A DNA stretch of 64,000 bases from Pasteurella dagmatis. GTDB taxonomy: Bacteria > Pseudomonadota > Gammaproteobacteria > Enterobacterales > Pasteurellaceae. The stretch covers positions 1,781,501 to 1,845,500 of the forward strand of contig NZ_LT906448.1 in assembly GCF_900186835.1 (NCBI RefSeq), given 5' to 3'. The notes under the pieces are model-generated. The model searched no databases. It was given only the letters and a program-made list of their open reading frames with translations, and had not been told where the DNA came from. Shown here piece after piece: positions 28,578 through 38,002 of this stretch. Each line of letters starts with the position of its first letter. Position 1 is the first letter of the stretch. A program made the translations under genes and the position numbers.

Positions 28578-29498
28578 ATGAAATATGCGTTTATTGATTA
28601 CGAAAATATTCATTCGTTAGATAACATTCAATTAAATGAATACGAAAAAGTTTATTTATTTTTAGGTGCTCAACAGCAATCCATAACACTTTCTGAAAAA
28701 TTTAATGATCAAATTGAAATTCGTTTAGTGACAATAAGAGATGTTGCAAAAAATAATCTTGATTTCCATCTAGTATTTTTCCTTGGAAAATTAGATCAAG
28801 AAGTTGATAAAAAAATCGATTTTCATGTTATTTCTAAAGATAAAGGCTATCAAGGCATTTGTGATTATATTACTCACCAAAATAATGCTCGAAAATGCCA
28901 ATTAATTTCGGTAGAAAATGGCAATATAGAAAAGAAAACAGAATCTAGCAAAACAGCAACAACATTAAATGTAAATCCCCCGAAAAATGAAAACCCTAAA
29001 AGTGAAATTTCTAAACCTAATCCAGTTACCATTGTACATGACGAAAATATTTCATTAATCGAAAATAAAATAAATAACTCTTTCTCAGCATACAAACAAT
29101 TACTTGCTAAAACAGCAAATAAAAACTTACCAAGGACATTAGATAAACTAATCAATCATATTCGTTCACAAACTGATCTAAAACAACAAGATATCAATTC
29201 AGCTGAGCCATTGATTCAAGATGTAATAGAAAAGCTTAAACAGGGGAAAATCATAAAAGTAACGAATAACGATATTACTTATCTTACTGATATATCTGAT
29301 TTCGATACTTACTATAGTTATTTATTTAGTAAGTCGAAAACAAGACGTCCTACAAAATTAACTGGCTTAAAAAATGATATTAAATCCAGATTAAATTTAC
29401 GCAATAATCCAAAAGCAGTCGAAGATATCATTGTCCTTTTAAAATCAAATAATGTTATTCGAGATATTCAAGGTGAGAAAATAGAATACTTAAAATAG
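28578..29498 (+). CDS. PIN-like domain protein with C-terminal winged-helix-like region
   Basis: 306-residue protein of unknown role. The N-terminal part (residues 1-115) looks like a PIN/NYN-type nuclease fold: YAFIDYENIH with Asp7 and Glu9, KNNLDFHL with Asp62, and the late VISKDKGYQG with Asp88. A polar linker follows (about 116-155). The C-terminal part (about 165-306) is basic and has two helix-rich stretches, each ending in a KIIKVTNNDITYL- or NNVIRDIQGEKIEYL-type wing, so two winged helices are likely. This suggests an RNA-acting nuclease, by inference only. It is A/T rich, lies 22 bases after nudJ, and ends at a terminator. Confidence 0.65.
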   Translation: MKYAFIDYENIHSLDNIQLNEYEKVYLFLGAQQQSITLSEKFNDQIEIRLVTIRDVAKNNLDFHLVFFLGKLDQEVDKKIDFHVISKDKGYQGICDYITHQNNARKCQLISVENGNIEKKTESSKTATTLNVNPPKNENPKSEISKPNPVTIVHDENISLIENKINNSFSAYKQLLAKTANKNLPRTLDKLINHIRSQTDLKQQDINSAEPLIQDVIEKLKQGKIIKVTNNDITYLTDISDFDTYYSYLFSKSKTRRPTKLTGLKNDIKSRLNLRNNPKAVEDIIVLLKSNNVIRDIQGEKIEYLK

Positions 29499-29528
29499 CA
29501 CATCTGAATTTTTTCTTTATACGACAAC

Positions 29529-29560
29529 AAAAAGTGCGGTCAAATTTGACCGCACTTTTT
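29529..29560. terminator. Bidirectional terminator from paired uptake signals
   Basis: AAAAAGTGCGGTCAAA runs directly into its inverted copy TTTGACCGCACTTTTT, a perfect palindrome centred at 29544/29545. It serves the PIN-like gene and, in the other direction, talB. Confidence 0.85.
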
Positions 29561-29579
29561 ATCTTTTTTCAACTTAAAA

Positions 29580-30533
29580 TTAGAATTTAGCTAATAACAT
29601 TGCTTCTAATTTTTCTTGGTCAGCGGCGAATTTACGGATGCCGTCTGCTAATTTTTCCACTGCCATTGCATCACTATTATGTTGCCAATAGAACTCAGCT
29701 TCAGTTAATGGTTGTGGCTTCGCTTTCACTTCGCCTGTGTAGCTTAATTTACGTTCAAGTGCGTTAGTGTTTTCTTGTAACTCTTTTAACAACGCTGGTG
29801 CGATAGTTAAACGGTCACAACCTGCTAGTTCAGTAATTTCGCCTACGTTACGGAAACTTGCACCCATTACGATGGTTTTGTAACCGTGTTGTTTGTAGTA
29901 GTTGTAGATTTTAGTCACTGAAATTACACCTGGATCTTCTGCTGGTGCGTATTCTTTTTTGTCGCTGTTTGCTTTGTACCAGTCAAGAATACGGCCAACG
30001 AATGGAGAAATTAAGTAAACGCCAGCTTCTGCACACGCACGTGCTTGTGCTTCGGAGAATAATAGGGTTAAGTTACAGTTGATACCTTGTTTTTCAAGCT
30101 CTTCTGCTGCGCGGATACCTTGCCAAGTTGAAGCAATTTTGATCAGGATACGATCATTTGAAATACCCGCTTCGTTATAAAGTGCGATTAGTTTTTTCGC
30201 TTTTTCTATCGTTGCTGCGGTGTCGTAAGAAAGACGCGCATCAACTTCTGTTGAGATACGCCCTGGGACGATTTTTAAGATTTCCAAACCAATGTTTACC
30301 GCTAATTTATCTTCAGCATCAATTAATTGCTGTTTTGAACAATCGCTTTTTGATTTTGCATAAGCAATCGCTTCATCAATTAATGACGCATATTGTGGCA
30401 ATGCTGAAGCACTTAAAATTAGAGATGGGTTTGTGGTTGCATCTTCAGGTTGGTATTTTTTAATTGCTTCAATGTCACCAGTATCAGCAACAACAACAGT
30501 CATATGGCGGAGAGAGTCAAGTTGTGTAGTCAT
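29580..30533 (-). CDS. talB: Transaldolase
   Basis: Pentose-phosphate enzyme that moves a three-carbon dihydroxyacetone unit between sugar phosphates. 317 residues, TIM barrel. The Schiff-base lysine is in [12 protein letters not shown] (about residue 132); TTNPSLI and [12 protein letters not shown] are family motifs. It has its own transcript, ending at the shared terminator. Confidence 0.97.
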   Translation of the reverse strand: MTTQLDSLRHMTVVVADTGDIEAIKKYQPEDATTNPSLILSASALPQYASLIDEAIAYAKSKSDCSKQQLIDAEDKLAVNIGLEILKIVPGRISTEVDARLSYDTAATIEKAKKLIALYNEAGISNDRILIKIASTWQGIRAAEELEKQGINCNLTLLFSEAQARACAEAGVYLISPFVGRILDWYKANSDKKEYAPAEDPGVISVTKIYNYYKQHGYKTIVMGASFRNVGEITELAGCDRLTIAPALLKELQENTNALERKLSYTGEVKAKPQPLTEAEFYWQHNSDAMAVEKLADGIRKFAADQEKLEAMLLAKF

Positions 30534-30690
30534 AATTTTCCTCTATTTTGAATTACAATTCATTTGCTGTTAACTTGTATACAATAGCATATCAATGCAA
30601 AAATGGAATGATCTTTCTTTGTTTTTAAAGAGCAAACGCTTCACTTGCAAAGCATGAAAAAAACAGACTGAAATTTTGAGGGAGAAACGG

Positions 30691-31242
30691 ATGAAAACAC
30701 GCTGTGCTTGGGTAGGTAATACGCCGATTTATATTGATTATCATGATAATGAGTGGGGCAAACCTGAATATGATAGTTTGAAATTATTTGAGAAAATTTG
30801 TCTTGAGGGACAGCAAGCCGGTTTGTCTTGGATTACGGTGTTGAAAAAGCGTGAAAACTATCGCAATGCATTTCATCAATTTGATCCTGAAAAAATCGCA
30901 AAAATGACCGCACTTGATGTAGATAAACTGATGGAAGATGCGGGGTTGATCCGCCACCGTAAAAAGTTAGAGGCGATTATCACCAATGCGAAAGCCTATC
31001 TTGAGATGCAAAAGTGCGGTGAAAATTTCAGTGATTTTATTTGGGCGTTTGTGAATCATCAACCTCAAATTAATGATGTGCCTGACTTGTCTTGTGTACC
31101 GGCTAAAACTTTAACTTCCATTGCAATGTCTAAAGCCTTAAAAAAACGTGGTTTTGTCTTTGTAGGCGAAACTACCTGTTATGCATTTATGCAATCAATG
31201 GGGTTGGTGAATGACCACCTGAATAGTTGTTGCTGTAAATAA
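30691..31242 (+). CDS. tag: DNA-3-methyladenine glycosylase I
   Basis: 183-residue base-excision repair enzyme that removes 3-methyladenine. Marks are RCAWVGNTPIYIDYHDNEWG (zinc Cys and His), QAGLSWITVLKKRENYR and the late GLVNDHLNSCC with the C-terminal zinc cysteines. The ATG at 30691 has GGGAG upstream; the TTG at 30676 overlaps that site. An uptake signal lies at 30907 and another at 31012 within the gene. Confidence 0.95.
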   Translation: MKTRCAWVGNTPIYIDYHDNEWGKPEYDSLKLFEKICLEGQQAGLSWITVLKKRENYRNAFHQFDPEKIAKMTALDVDKLMEDAGLIRHRKKLEAIITNAKAYLEMQKCGENFSDFIWAFVNHQPQINDVPDLSCVPAKTLTSIAMSKALKKRGFVFVGETTCYAFMQSMGLVNDHLNSCCCK

Positions 31243-31304
31243 TATGCCTTTCCCCTGATTTTCCAGTATAATCAGACTAATTTTTGATTACATATGGTTA
31301 TCCA

Positions 31305-33650
31305 ATGAAAAAAAATCCTTATTCACTTCTTTCTTTGGCAGTTTTGAGTGTGCTTTATAGTGGCTCAAGTGCTGCGGATCTGAAATTACAATGTCTAGCA
31401 GGCGTACCTCATTTCAAAGGTGAGTTAGTTGATGGAAACCCAAACGAGCTTCCTGTATATATTGAGGCAGATAAGGCAGAACTCACTCAATCCGTCAATG
31501 CCAAATATGAAGGTGATGTGGAAATTAAGCAAGGTAACCGTCATTTAAAAGCCGAATCTGCCGAAATTACCCAGCAAGGGCAAGGCAATAACTTGCAACG
31601 TTTAGCGCATATTTTGGGGAGTTTTCAATATAAAGATAACTTGATCAACCTAGACGGCACTGCGGCTGAAATCAATTTAAATAATAAAGACACCGATATT
31701 CAACAAGCCAATTATCACTTTGTTGGTCGCCAAGGAAGAGGCACAGCAGACAACATTGAGCTGCGTGAAAACCATAGAGTGATGAAAAATGCGACTTTCA
31801 CCTCTTGCTTACCAAATGATAATGCTTGGTCAATTGAAGCTAAAGAAATGCGTCAGCATATCAAAGAAGAATATGCAGAAATGTGGCACGCACGCTTCAA
31901 AGTGCAGGGAGTGCCGATTTTCTATACACCATATTTACAGCTACCTATCGGAGATCGTCGTCGCTCTGGTTTATTAATGCCAACAGTGGGCACTTCAAGT
32001 CGCGATGGTTATTTCTACGCACAACCGTTCTACTGGAATATAGCACCGAACTTCGATAGTACATTCACGCCTAAATATATGTCAAAGCGTGGTTGGCAGC
32101 TTAACGGAGAATTCCGTTATTTAAGTCCAATAGGCGAAGGTAAAATTGCAGGTGAATACTTAGGCAGAGATAAATATCAAGCTTACTTAGCAAATGAGCG
32201 ATCTCGCCATTTGTTCTATTGGACACATAACTCAAGTTTCTTAGCTAATTGGCGTTTAGATCTTGATTATACGCGCGTAAGCGATAGATATTATTTCACT
32301 GATTTTGATTCTGAATATGGTAATAGCACTGACGGTTATGCAAATCAACGAGCTCGTATTGCTTACTACCAACCTGATTACAATATTGCTTTATCCATTA
32401 AACAATTCCAAATCTTTGATGACATTGAAATTGGTCCATACCGTGCATTACCTCAGCTAGACATTAATTATTACAAAAACAATATTGCTAATTTAGTAGA
32501 CTTCAAATTATTCTCACAAGCAGTACGTTTTGATAATAAAAGTCCTCTAGTGCCCAAAGCTTGGCGTTTCCACTTAGAGCCGAGTTTAAATCTACCGTTG
32601 TCTAATCGTTATGGTAGCTTAAATATCGAAACCAAATTGTATGCAACACACTACCAACAAAAATCAGGTAGTTCCCCTAATGCAGAAAAAGTGGAAGATA
32701 AAATTAACCGAGTATTACCGCAAGTAAAAGTAGATTTACAAACGGTCTTAGCAAGTAACCGCACTTTTATTGATGGCTACACACAAACGCTTGAACCACG
32801 TTTGCAATATTTGTATCGCCCTTATAAAGATCAAAGCCAAATTGGTTCTAAATTGAATAATGCTTATCTTGGTTTTGGTTACGACTCATCATTATTGCAA
32901 CAAGATTATTTTGCGTTATTCCGTGAGCGTCGTTACAGTGGTTTGGATCGCATTGCCTCCGCAAATCAGGTGACTGTAGGTGGTTCAACTCGTATTTACG
33001 ATAAATCAGGTAACGAGCGCTTCAACTTCTCTGCAGGTCAAATTTATTATTTGCAAGATTCACGTATTGATAATACGAAAGAAAACAGTACTTATGGTCG
33101 TTCATCTTCTTGGTCGTTAGAGTCAAACTGGAAAATTAATGATAAATGGCGTTGGCAAGGTAACTATCAATACGATACACGCTTGGATAAAGCCTCTTTA
33201 GGTAATTTCACCTTAGAATACAACCCAGAAGGCGACAATTTAGTTCAAGTGAGCTATCGCTATGCGAGCCAAGAATATATCGATCAGAACTTAACTAGTA
33301 ATGCAAACCGCTATGGTCAAGATATTAAACAATTGGGCGTTGTACTTGCATGGGAATTAACAGATAACTGGGCGGTAGTAGCACGCCATTACCAAGATTT
33401 AGCACTCAAAAAACCAGTTGAACAATATCTTGGCGTGGAATATAGCACCTGTTGTTGGGCTGTTAATATTGGGGCAAAACGTAATGTAACTAGCAAGCCA
33501 TACCAAAAAGATAACGAGATTTACTACGATAAAAGTATCGGTGTGAATTTTGAGCTACGAGGATTAGGTGAAAATGATCATAAATCTAATATTGAGAAAA
33601 TGTTACAACGTGGGAAGTTACCTTATTTACAAGCTTTTAGCCTATATTGA
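31305..33650 (+). CDS. lptD: LPS assembly protein LptD
   Basis: 781-residue outer-membrane beta-barrel that, with LptE, inserts lipooligosaccharide into the outer leaflet. A signal peptide (MKKNPYSLLSLAVLSVLYS...) is followed by the jellyroll domain (about residues 50-160) with alternating glycine motifs and the C-terminal barrel. Conserved cysteines are one near residue 31, one in TFTSCLPNDN (about 168) and the pair CCWAV near residue 721, which form the interdomain disulfides. The ATG at 31305 has no strong ribosome site but starts the signal peptide. A hairpin terminator follows. Confidence 0.95.
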   Translation: MKKNPYSLLSLAVLSVLYSGSSAADLKLQCLAGVPHFKGELVDGNPNELPVYIEADKAELTQSVNAKYEGDVEIKQGNRHLKAESAEITQQGQGNNLQRLAHILGSFQYKDNLINLDGTAAEINLNNKDTDIQQANYHFVGRQGRGTADNIELRENHRVMKNATFTSCLPNDNAWSIEAKEMRQHIKEEYAEMWHARFKVQGVPIFYTPYLQLPIGDRRRSGLLMPTVGTSSRDGYFYAQPFYWNIAPNFDSTFTPKYMSKRGWQLNGEFRYLSPIGEGKIAGEYLGRDKYQAYLANERSRHLFYWTHNSSFLANWRLDLDYTRVSDRYYFTDFDSEYGNSTDGYANQRARIAYYQPDYNIALSIKQFQIFDDIEIGPYRALPQLDINYYKNNIANLVDFKLFSQAVRFDNKSPLVPKAWRFHLEPSLNLPLSNRYGSLNIETKLYATHYQQKSGSSPNAEKVEDKINRVLPQVKVDLQTVLASNRTFIDGYTQTLEPRLQYLYRPYKDQSQIGSKLNNAYLGFGYDSSLLQQDYFALFRERRYSGLDRIASANQVTVGGSTRIYDKSGNERFNFSAGQIYYLQDSRIDNTKENSTYGRSSSWSLESNWKINDKWRWQGNYQYDTRLDKASLGNFTLEYNPEGDNLVQVSYRYASQEYIDQNLTSNANRYGQDIKQLGVVLAWELTDNWAVVARHYQDLALKKPVEQYLGVEYSTCCWAVNIGAKRNVTSKPYQKDNEIYYDKSIGVNFELRGLGENDHKSNIEKMLQRGKLPYLQAFSLY

Positions 33651-33668
33651 TCAAGTATTAAAAATACT

Positions 33669-33692
33669 AAAGGCGTTCAATTGAACGCCTTT
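33669..33692 (+). terminator. lptD terminator
   Basis: AAAGGCGTTCAA pairs with TTGAACGCCTTT at 33669-33692, followed by ATTTTTA. It ends lptD. Confidence 0.82.
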
Positions 33693-33750
33693 ATTTTTAC
33701 CTTTACTCCATAAACAGCTCAGAAAGTGCGGTAGATTTTTGCCAAATTTT

Positions 33751-36444
33751 TTAGCTATACCCCATTAATTTCAACAATTCTCTTGTGTAATCAATAGCTT
33801 CATTACGGTTCATGACATTGATTTTCTGATACAAATTACGAATATGCGTTTTAATTGTGGTAGTCGCCACTTGCAGTTCTTCAGAAATTTGCTCATTACT
33901 GTAACCTGAGTAAATCAAGCCTAACACTTGCCATTCGCGTTGTGTGAGAGGGCTAATTTTCAGTAACTCTGGCACTTGTGGATTTTGCAATAACTTCGCG
34001 ACAAACTGCTCATCAAAATGAGCAAATTTATGACGATAATATTGGTTAATATTACGCAAGATAAATTGGGCTTTATGTAATGCTAATTCATCTAATACGT
34101 TGAGTTGTAACAGTTGGCGGATTTGTTGTGCCATAATATCACCCTCAACCACAAACGCACTGATAAAGTTAGTTTGACGACTTAAACGTAAGGCTTCGAT
34201 CAAATCTTTTTGTGCTAAGTCTTTCTTATTTTGTAATAAATACAATCGATTACGTAAAATTAATGCACGATTTAAACTACTAGTTAAATTCAAACGTTCA
34301 GCGGTGGCAATGATCTTATCCAAAATTAACTGTGCAGCATCATATTGTTCAACTAGGATATAAGAACGTGCCAAGTTTCTCCATTGAATTTGTGAGAAAT
34401 GGTTACGATCAGTTCTAGGTTTACCATTTTGTAGCAACCAGTTTCTAGCCGCTTCCTTATCCCCTGTCATTTGCCATAACAAGGTACGTGCCTCATCTGC
34501 ATTTGCTAGCCAATCATTGTGATAATTATGCGAAGTTTGTAATAAGGTCATTTCTTTTAACAAACGGCTAGCATTGTCTAAATCGCCTCTCACTAACGAA
34601 ATTCGACTTAACAACGCAAGACATTGCAAAGTATCTTCAGTTTTTTGTAATACCTCCATCCCCGCATTCGCCATTGCTTCTGCGCGATCAAGACTGTACC
34701 ATTCCCATAGAATTTTGCCTTTCAAACAGAGTAAAAATTCATACATCGGGACTTTTTGTAGGTGGTTTTCTTTCACAAAGCCACTGGCTTTATCTAGCAT
34801 ATCATAAGCGGCCTGTAAAAAACCTTGTGCCGACAGAATCTCAGATTGTTGCAATAATGACCAAAGAATATTGTGATAGGTATGATGCTGGCGTGCCATT
34901 TTTTCCGCAGATTGTTGTACATCTAAGGCTTTGCTTAAATCACCAAAGCAATGGTATGCCTCACCAATCACTGATGTTGCGACAATTTGTGCGTAGTAAA
35001 ATGTATCAGGTAAATCTTTTAGGGCATCAGTTGCAAGTTCTAAGGCAGAATTTTCATCACCTTGATTAATTGCAATTTGTGCACGTAACACATCAAATTC
35101 CGCCTGCTGCTCTTTGCTGAGCTCAATATTATTTTGCTGTAAAGCATATTCAAATTCGTTAAAAATGCCATTGACTTCCGATTGTCGGTGTTGACTTTGC
35201 GCTAACCAAGCTTTAAGCAGCACTAAATTTGGATAACGCATTAGGTTACTCATATCTAACTTAGACAAACTTTGTTCTAGTAGAGCCAATTCACCATGAT
35301 GGAATAAATTCCAAGCATTGTTTTGTAAAATCGACAACAAGGCGGTGGTATCTTTTAGCTGCATTGCGTGATACAAAGCTTCTGTGACATAACCTAACTC
35401 CAACCAGGCTTGCGCTGCACGCTGATGCAATTCTTCAAGCTGATCATACAATTCCGTTTCACAACATCTTGTTAAGAAAGAGGCAAATAATGCGTGGAAA
35501 CGCCACCAATTATCTTCGCTATCAATTTGCTGTAGGAATAAGCCTTGTCTTTCTAAATCTTCCAATTTTTTGCGTACATTGGTATAACCAGTCAAGTGCT
35601 GAACTAATTTTTCATTCATTGAACGCAAAATCGAACACTGCAAAATAAAATAACGTGTTTCTTCATCAATACCGCTTAGCACTTCATCATTAAGATATTC
35701 GCTAATATGGAAACTGTTAAGCTTAGCAACACGCTTTGCTGCCTCTTGCAACGAAGTATTATGCTGTTTCGCGGATAAGCTGACTAATTGCAATGCCGTT
35801 GGCCAACCTTCCACTTGATCACAAAGTGCGGTCGCATCTGGCGCAGAAAATTGTTCGCCTAAACGGTTGTGGAAAAAATCTAAACTTTCTTGGTGGGTAA
35901 AAGGCAGCTGGTACATATCAATTTCGAGTAACTGCTCCTGTACTCGCAAGTTAGCGATACCTAAAGGCGGTACGGAACGTGAAATGAGCACCAATGTCAT
36001 ATTGGGAGGTTGATGTTTAATCCAATATTTCAATCCTTCATGAATTTCTTCATTATCAATTAAGTGATAGTCATCAATAATCAAATAAAAGTGCGGTTGA
36101 ATATTTGCAATTTTTATTAATAACTGATTGAAAAGTGAAGACAAGTTAGCTTGACGATCGTTATCAGAAAGTTGTGAGTCTTGATTAATCGCTTTGGATA
36201 ATGCAGCACTAAAATAAGCAGCAAAACGATCAGTTTGGTTATCACTATCATCCAAAGAATACCAACCAACATTAGCGCGACCAGCCACCCATTGCGAAAT
36301 TAATGTTGTTTTTCCATAACCGGCTGGAGCATTAATAAGTACTAACGGATATTGTTCTGCCTTATCTAATAGAGCTAACAGGCGATGGCGTTCTATTGCA
36401 TTTTGCAAACGGTATGAGCAACTCAGTTTAGAAGGTATCAGCAT
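33751..36444 (-). CDS. malT: Maltose regulon transcriptional activator MalT
   Basis: 897-residue ATP- and maltotriose-dependent activator of the STAND/LuxR family. The Walker A motif is NAPAGYGKTTL (about residue 40), a long TPR-like sensor domain follows, and the C-terminal LuxR-type helix-turn-helix is LTQREWQVLGLIYSGYSNEQIS...TTIKTH (about 829-870). Length matches MalT. It is divergent from lptD and far from malP/malQ, which lie at 52-57 kb. Two uptake signals lie inside the gene (35824, 36089) and one just after its end (33724). No obvious CRP site was seen in the 114 bases before it. Confidence 0.95.
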   Translation of the reverse strand: MLIPSKLSCSYRLQNAIERHRLLALLDKAEQYPLVLINAPAGYGKTTLISQWVAGRANVGWYSLDDSDNQTDRFAAYFSAALSKAINQDSQLSDNDRQANLSSLFNQLLIKIANIQPHFYLIIDDYHLIDNEEIHEGLKYWIKHQPPNMTLVLISRSVPPLGIANLRVQEQLLEIDMYQLPFTHQESLDFFHNRLGEQFSAPDATALCDQVEGWPTALQLVSLSAKQHNTSLQEAAKRVAKLNSFHISEYLNDEVLSGIDEETRYFILQCSILRSMNEKLVQHLTGYTNVRKKLEDLERQGLFLQQIDSEDNWWRFHALFASFLTRCCETELYDQLEELHQRAAQAWLELGYVTEALYHAMQLKDTTALLSILQNNAWNLFHHGELALLEQSLSKLDMSNLMRYPNLVLLKAWLAQSQHRQSEVNGIFNEFEYALQQNNIELSKEQQAEFDVLRAQIAINQGDENSALELATDALKDLPDTFYYAQIVATSVIGEAYHCFGDLSKALDVQQSAEKMARQHHTYHNILWSLLQQSEILSAQGFLQAAYDMLDKASGFVKENHLQKVPMYEFLLCLKGKILWEWYSLDRAEAMANAGMEVLQKTEDTLQCLALLSRISLVRGDLDNASRLLKEMTLLQTSHNYHNDWLANADEARTLLWQMTGDKEAARNWLLQNGKPRTDRNHFSQIQWRNLARSYILVEQYDAAQLILDKIIATAERLNLTSSLNRALILRNRLYLLQNKKDLAQKDLIEALRLSRQTNFISAFVVEGDIMAQQIRQLLQLNVLDELALHKAQFILRNINQYYRHKFAHFDEQFVAKLLQNPQVPELLKISPLTQREWQVLGLIYSGYSNEQISEELQVATTTIKTHIRNLYQKINVMNRNEAIDYTRELLKLMGYS

Positions 36445-36531
36445 AATTTAAATAACTTTACATTACATTTAAAATGAACAAATTTTATCATATAAAGTCT
36501 GATTACTCTAATTGAGGCATATCATCAAACC

Positions 36532-36561
36532 TTAAAAAATGCAAAAAACTGCAATTTTTTA
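36532..36561 (-). terminator. Possible tyrP terminator
   Basis: AAAAAATGCA pairs with TGCAATTTTTT (one mismatch) at the tyrP stop; on the minus strand it is followed by a T-rich run. Confidence 0.5.
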
Positions 36562-37773
36562 GCCCACAACAGAAGGTAAATACCCCATTCTAATCGCAAA
36601 TGGAACTAATGTAATAGTCACACCTAAGATCAAAACAAGTAATAACATCGGTGTACCACCCATAACACGATATGCCAGATTTGGGTGCACTTGACGGGCT
36701 TTCCATACCAATGCAATAGGCAAAACGACCGCATAAAAGGCGAACATTTGTCCTGCATAACTTAATGCCAAAATAAAACCTTTTGGGTAGAAGAATGCAA
36801 ACAATAATGGGGGTAAAAATGTAAGCACACCTAAAGTCATCCTACCGGCAGATACGTTAAATGCTCGTTTGAGTAAATCCTCAATACATTCAAATAACCC
36901 CAATGCAACACCTAAAAATGAAGTAATTAAGGCAAGAGCAGAAAAAACTTTCACCGCTTGTGAAATCATTGAACTTCTTGTAATTTGCAAACTTGCATCC
37001 ACTAAACCATTTAAAGTTGGATCATCATTGAGAATTTGTAAAAATACGTTTTGACTTAATACACCGTGGGTCGAAAGCTGCCATACAATGTAGAAAATCA
37101 GCGTGATAATTGATCCTACTAAAATAGCAAAACGTAAGGCTTTCACATTACCTTGTAAGTAATTATTCAAGCTAGGAATTGAGCCATGGAAACCAAACGA
37201 AGTAAAAAAAATCGGACTTGCGGATAACAATAATGCTTTATCAATTGGCATCGCCATTAAGTTATCTACTGATACTTTCGGCAACATCAAAAATAATACT
37301 GAGGCAAAAGTGAATAGCATTATGCAAAAAAGTAGGCGATTTATGCCATCAACACTTTTCGTGCCAATAATTACAAAAGCCCCAAAAAATAAAGTGAATA
37401 AGCCAATGGCAATTTTAAAAGTGCTATCTTCATCCCCTATCAATGGCAAGCTGGAAGCCAGAATTGAACCGCCACCAGTAACATAAGCAGAAAGTAATGC
37501 ATACAAAAACACTAACAAAACTGTTGTTGAGATCACTCGCCCAAAACGCCCAAAATATTGTGCACTTAATGAGCCAATGCCCGCATCGTGCTCAACAGTT
37601 TGATACACTTCTACAAACAATAGTGCCGTGCAAGTTAACAATGCCCATAGTGCAATGAGCAGAAAGAAGGTAAATGTAAAACCAATGCCAGCTGAGGTTA
37701 GGGGCATTGCCAGCATTCCAGCACCGATCATTGTGCCAGACACTAATAATGTACTTCCAACAGTCTTATTCAC
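36559..37773 (-). CDS. tyrP: Tyrosine-specific permease
   Basis: 404-residue inner-membrane aromatic amino acid permease (TyrP/Mtr family) with about eleven membrane segments. LLVSGTMIGAGMLAMPL near the N terminus and TSFGFHGSIPSL in the middle are family marks. The frame is open far upstream to 37968, but the GTG at 37773 is preceded by AAGGAAAA and gives VNKTVGS and the family length. TyrR-box-like dyads lie 25-65 bases upstream, which support TyrP over Mtr. Confidence 0.9.
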   Translation of the reverse strand: MNKTVGSTLLVSGTMIGAGMLAMPLTSAGIGFTFTFFLLIALWALLTCTALLFVEVYQTVEHDAGIGSLSAQYFGRFGRVISTTVLLVFLYALLSAYVTGGGSILASSLPLIGDEDSTFKIAIGLFTLFFGAFVIIGTKSVDGINRLLFCIMLFTFASVLFLMLPKVSVDNLMAMPIDKALLLSASPIFFTSFGFHGSIPSLNNYLQGNVKALRFAILVGSIITLIFYIVWQLSTHGVLSQNVFLQILNDDPTLNGLVDASLQITRSSMISQAVKVFSALALITSFLGVALGLFECIEDLLKRAFNVSAGRMTLGVLTFLPPLLFAFFYPKGFILALSYAGQMFAFYAVVLPIALVWKARQVHPNLAYRVMGGTPMLLLVLILGVTITLVPFAIRMGYLPSVVG

Positions 37774-37797
37774 AGTATTTTCCTTATTAATATAAAT

Positions 37798-37838
37798 TGT
37801 AAACAATACATTACAAATATTGTAAATTAATATTGCCA
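37798..37838 (-). promoter_or_regulatory. tyrP promoter with two TyrR-like boxes
   Basis: TGTAAA-CAATAC-ATTACA (37798-37815) matches TGTAAAN6TTTACA at 11 of 12 positions. TGTAAA-TTAATA-TTGCCA (37821-37838) is a weaker second box, 23 bp away. On the minus strand TTGTAA, 17 bp and TATATT form a promoter overlapping the first box, so TyrR is expected to control tyrP here. Confidence 0.65.
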
Positions 37839-37949
37839 TAAATATTAACAGGAACAATGAAGAAAGGCTATTTTGACAATATAAAATTATCAAAAATAAT
37901 AGAAAATCATAAGAAATAATAGTAGGGTGTAAATTTATTCTTACAAAAA

Positions 37950-37980
37950 AGAGCAAGCCCGACATCATTATCGGGCTTGT
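37950..37980 (-). terminator. rpoH terminator
   Basis: CAAGCCCGA (37954-37962) pairs with TCGGGCTTG (37971-37979); on the minus strand a T-run follows (TTTTTTG). Confidence 0.82.
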
Positions 37981-38002
37981 AAAGATAGGTAATTAGAATT
38001 TC

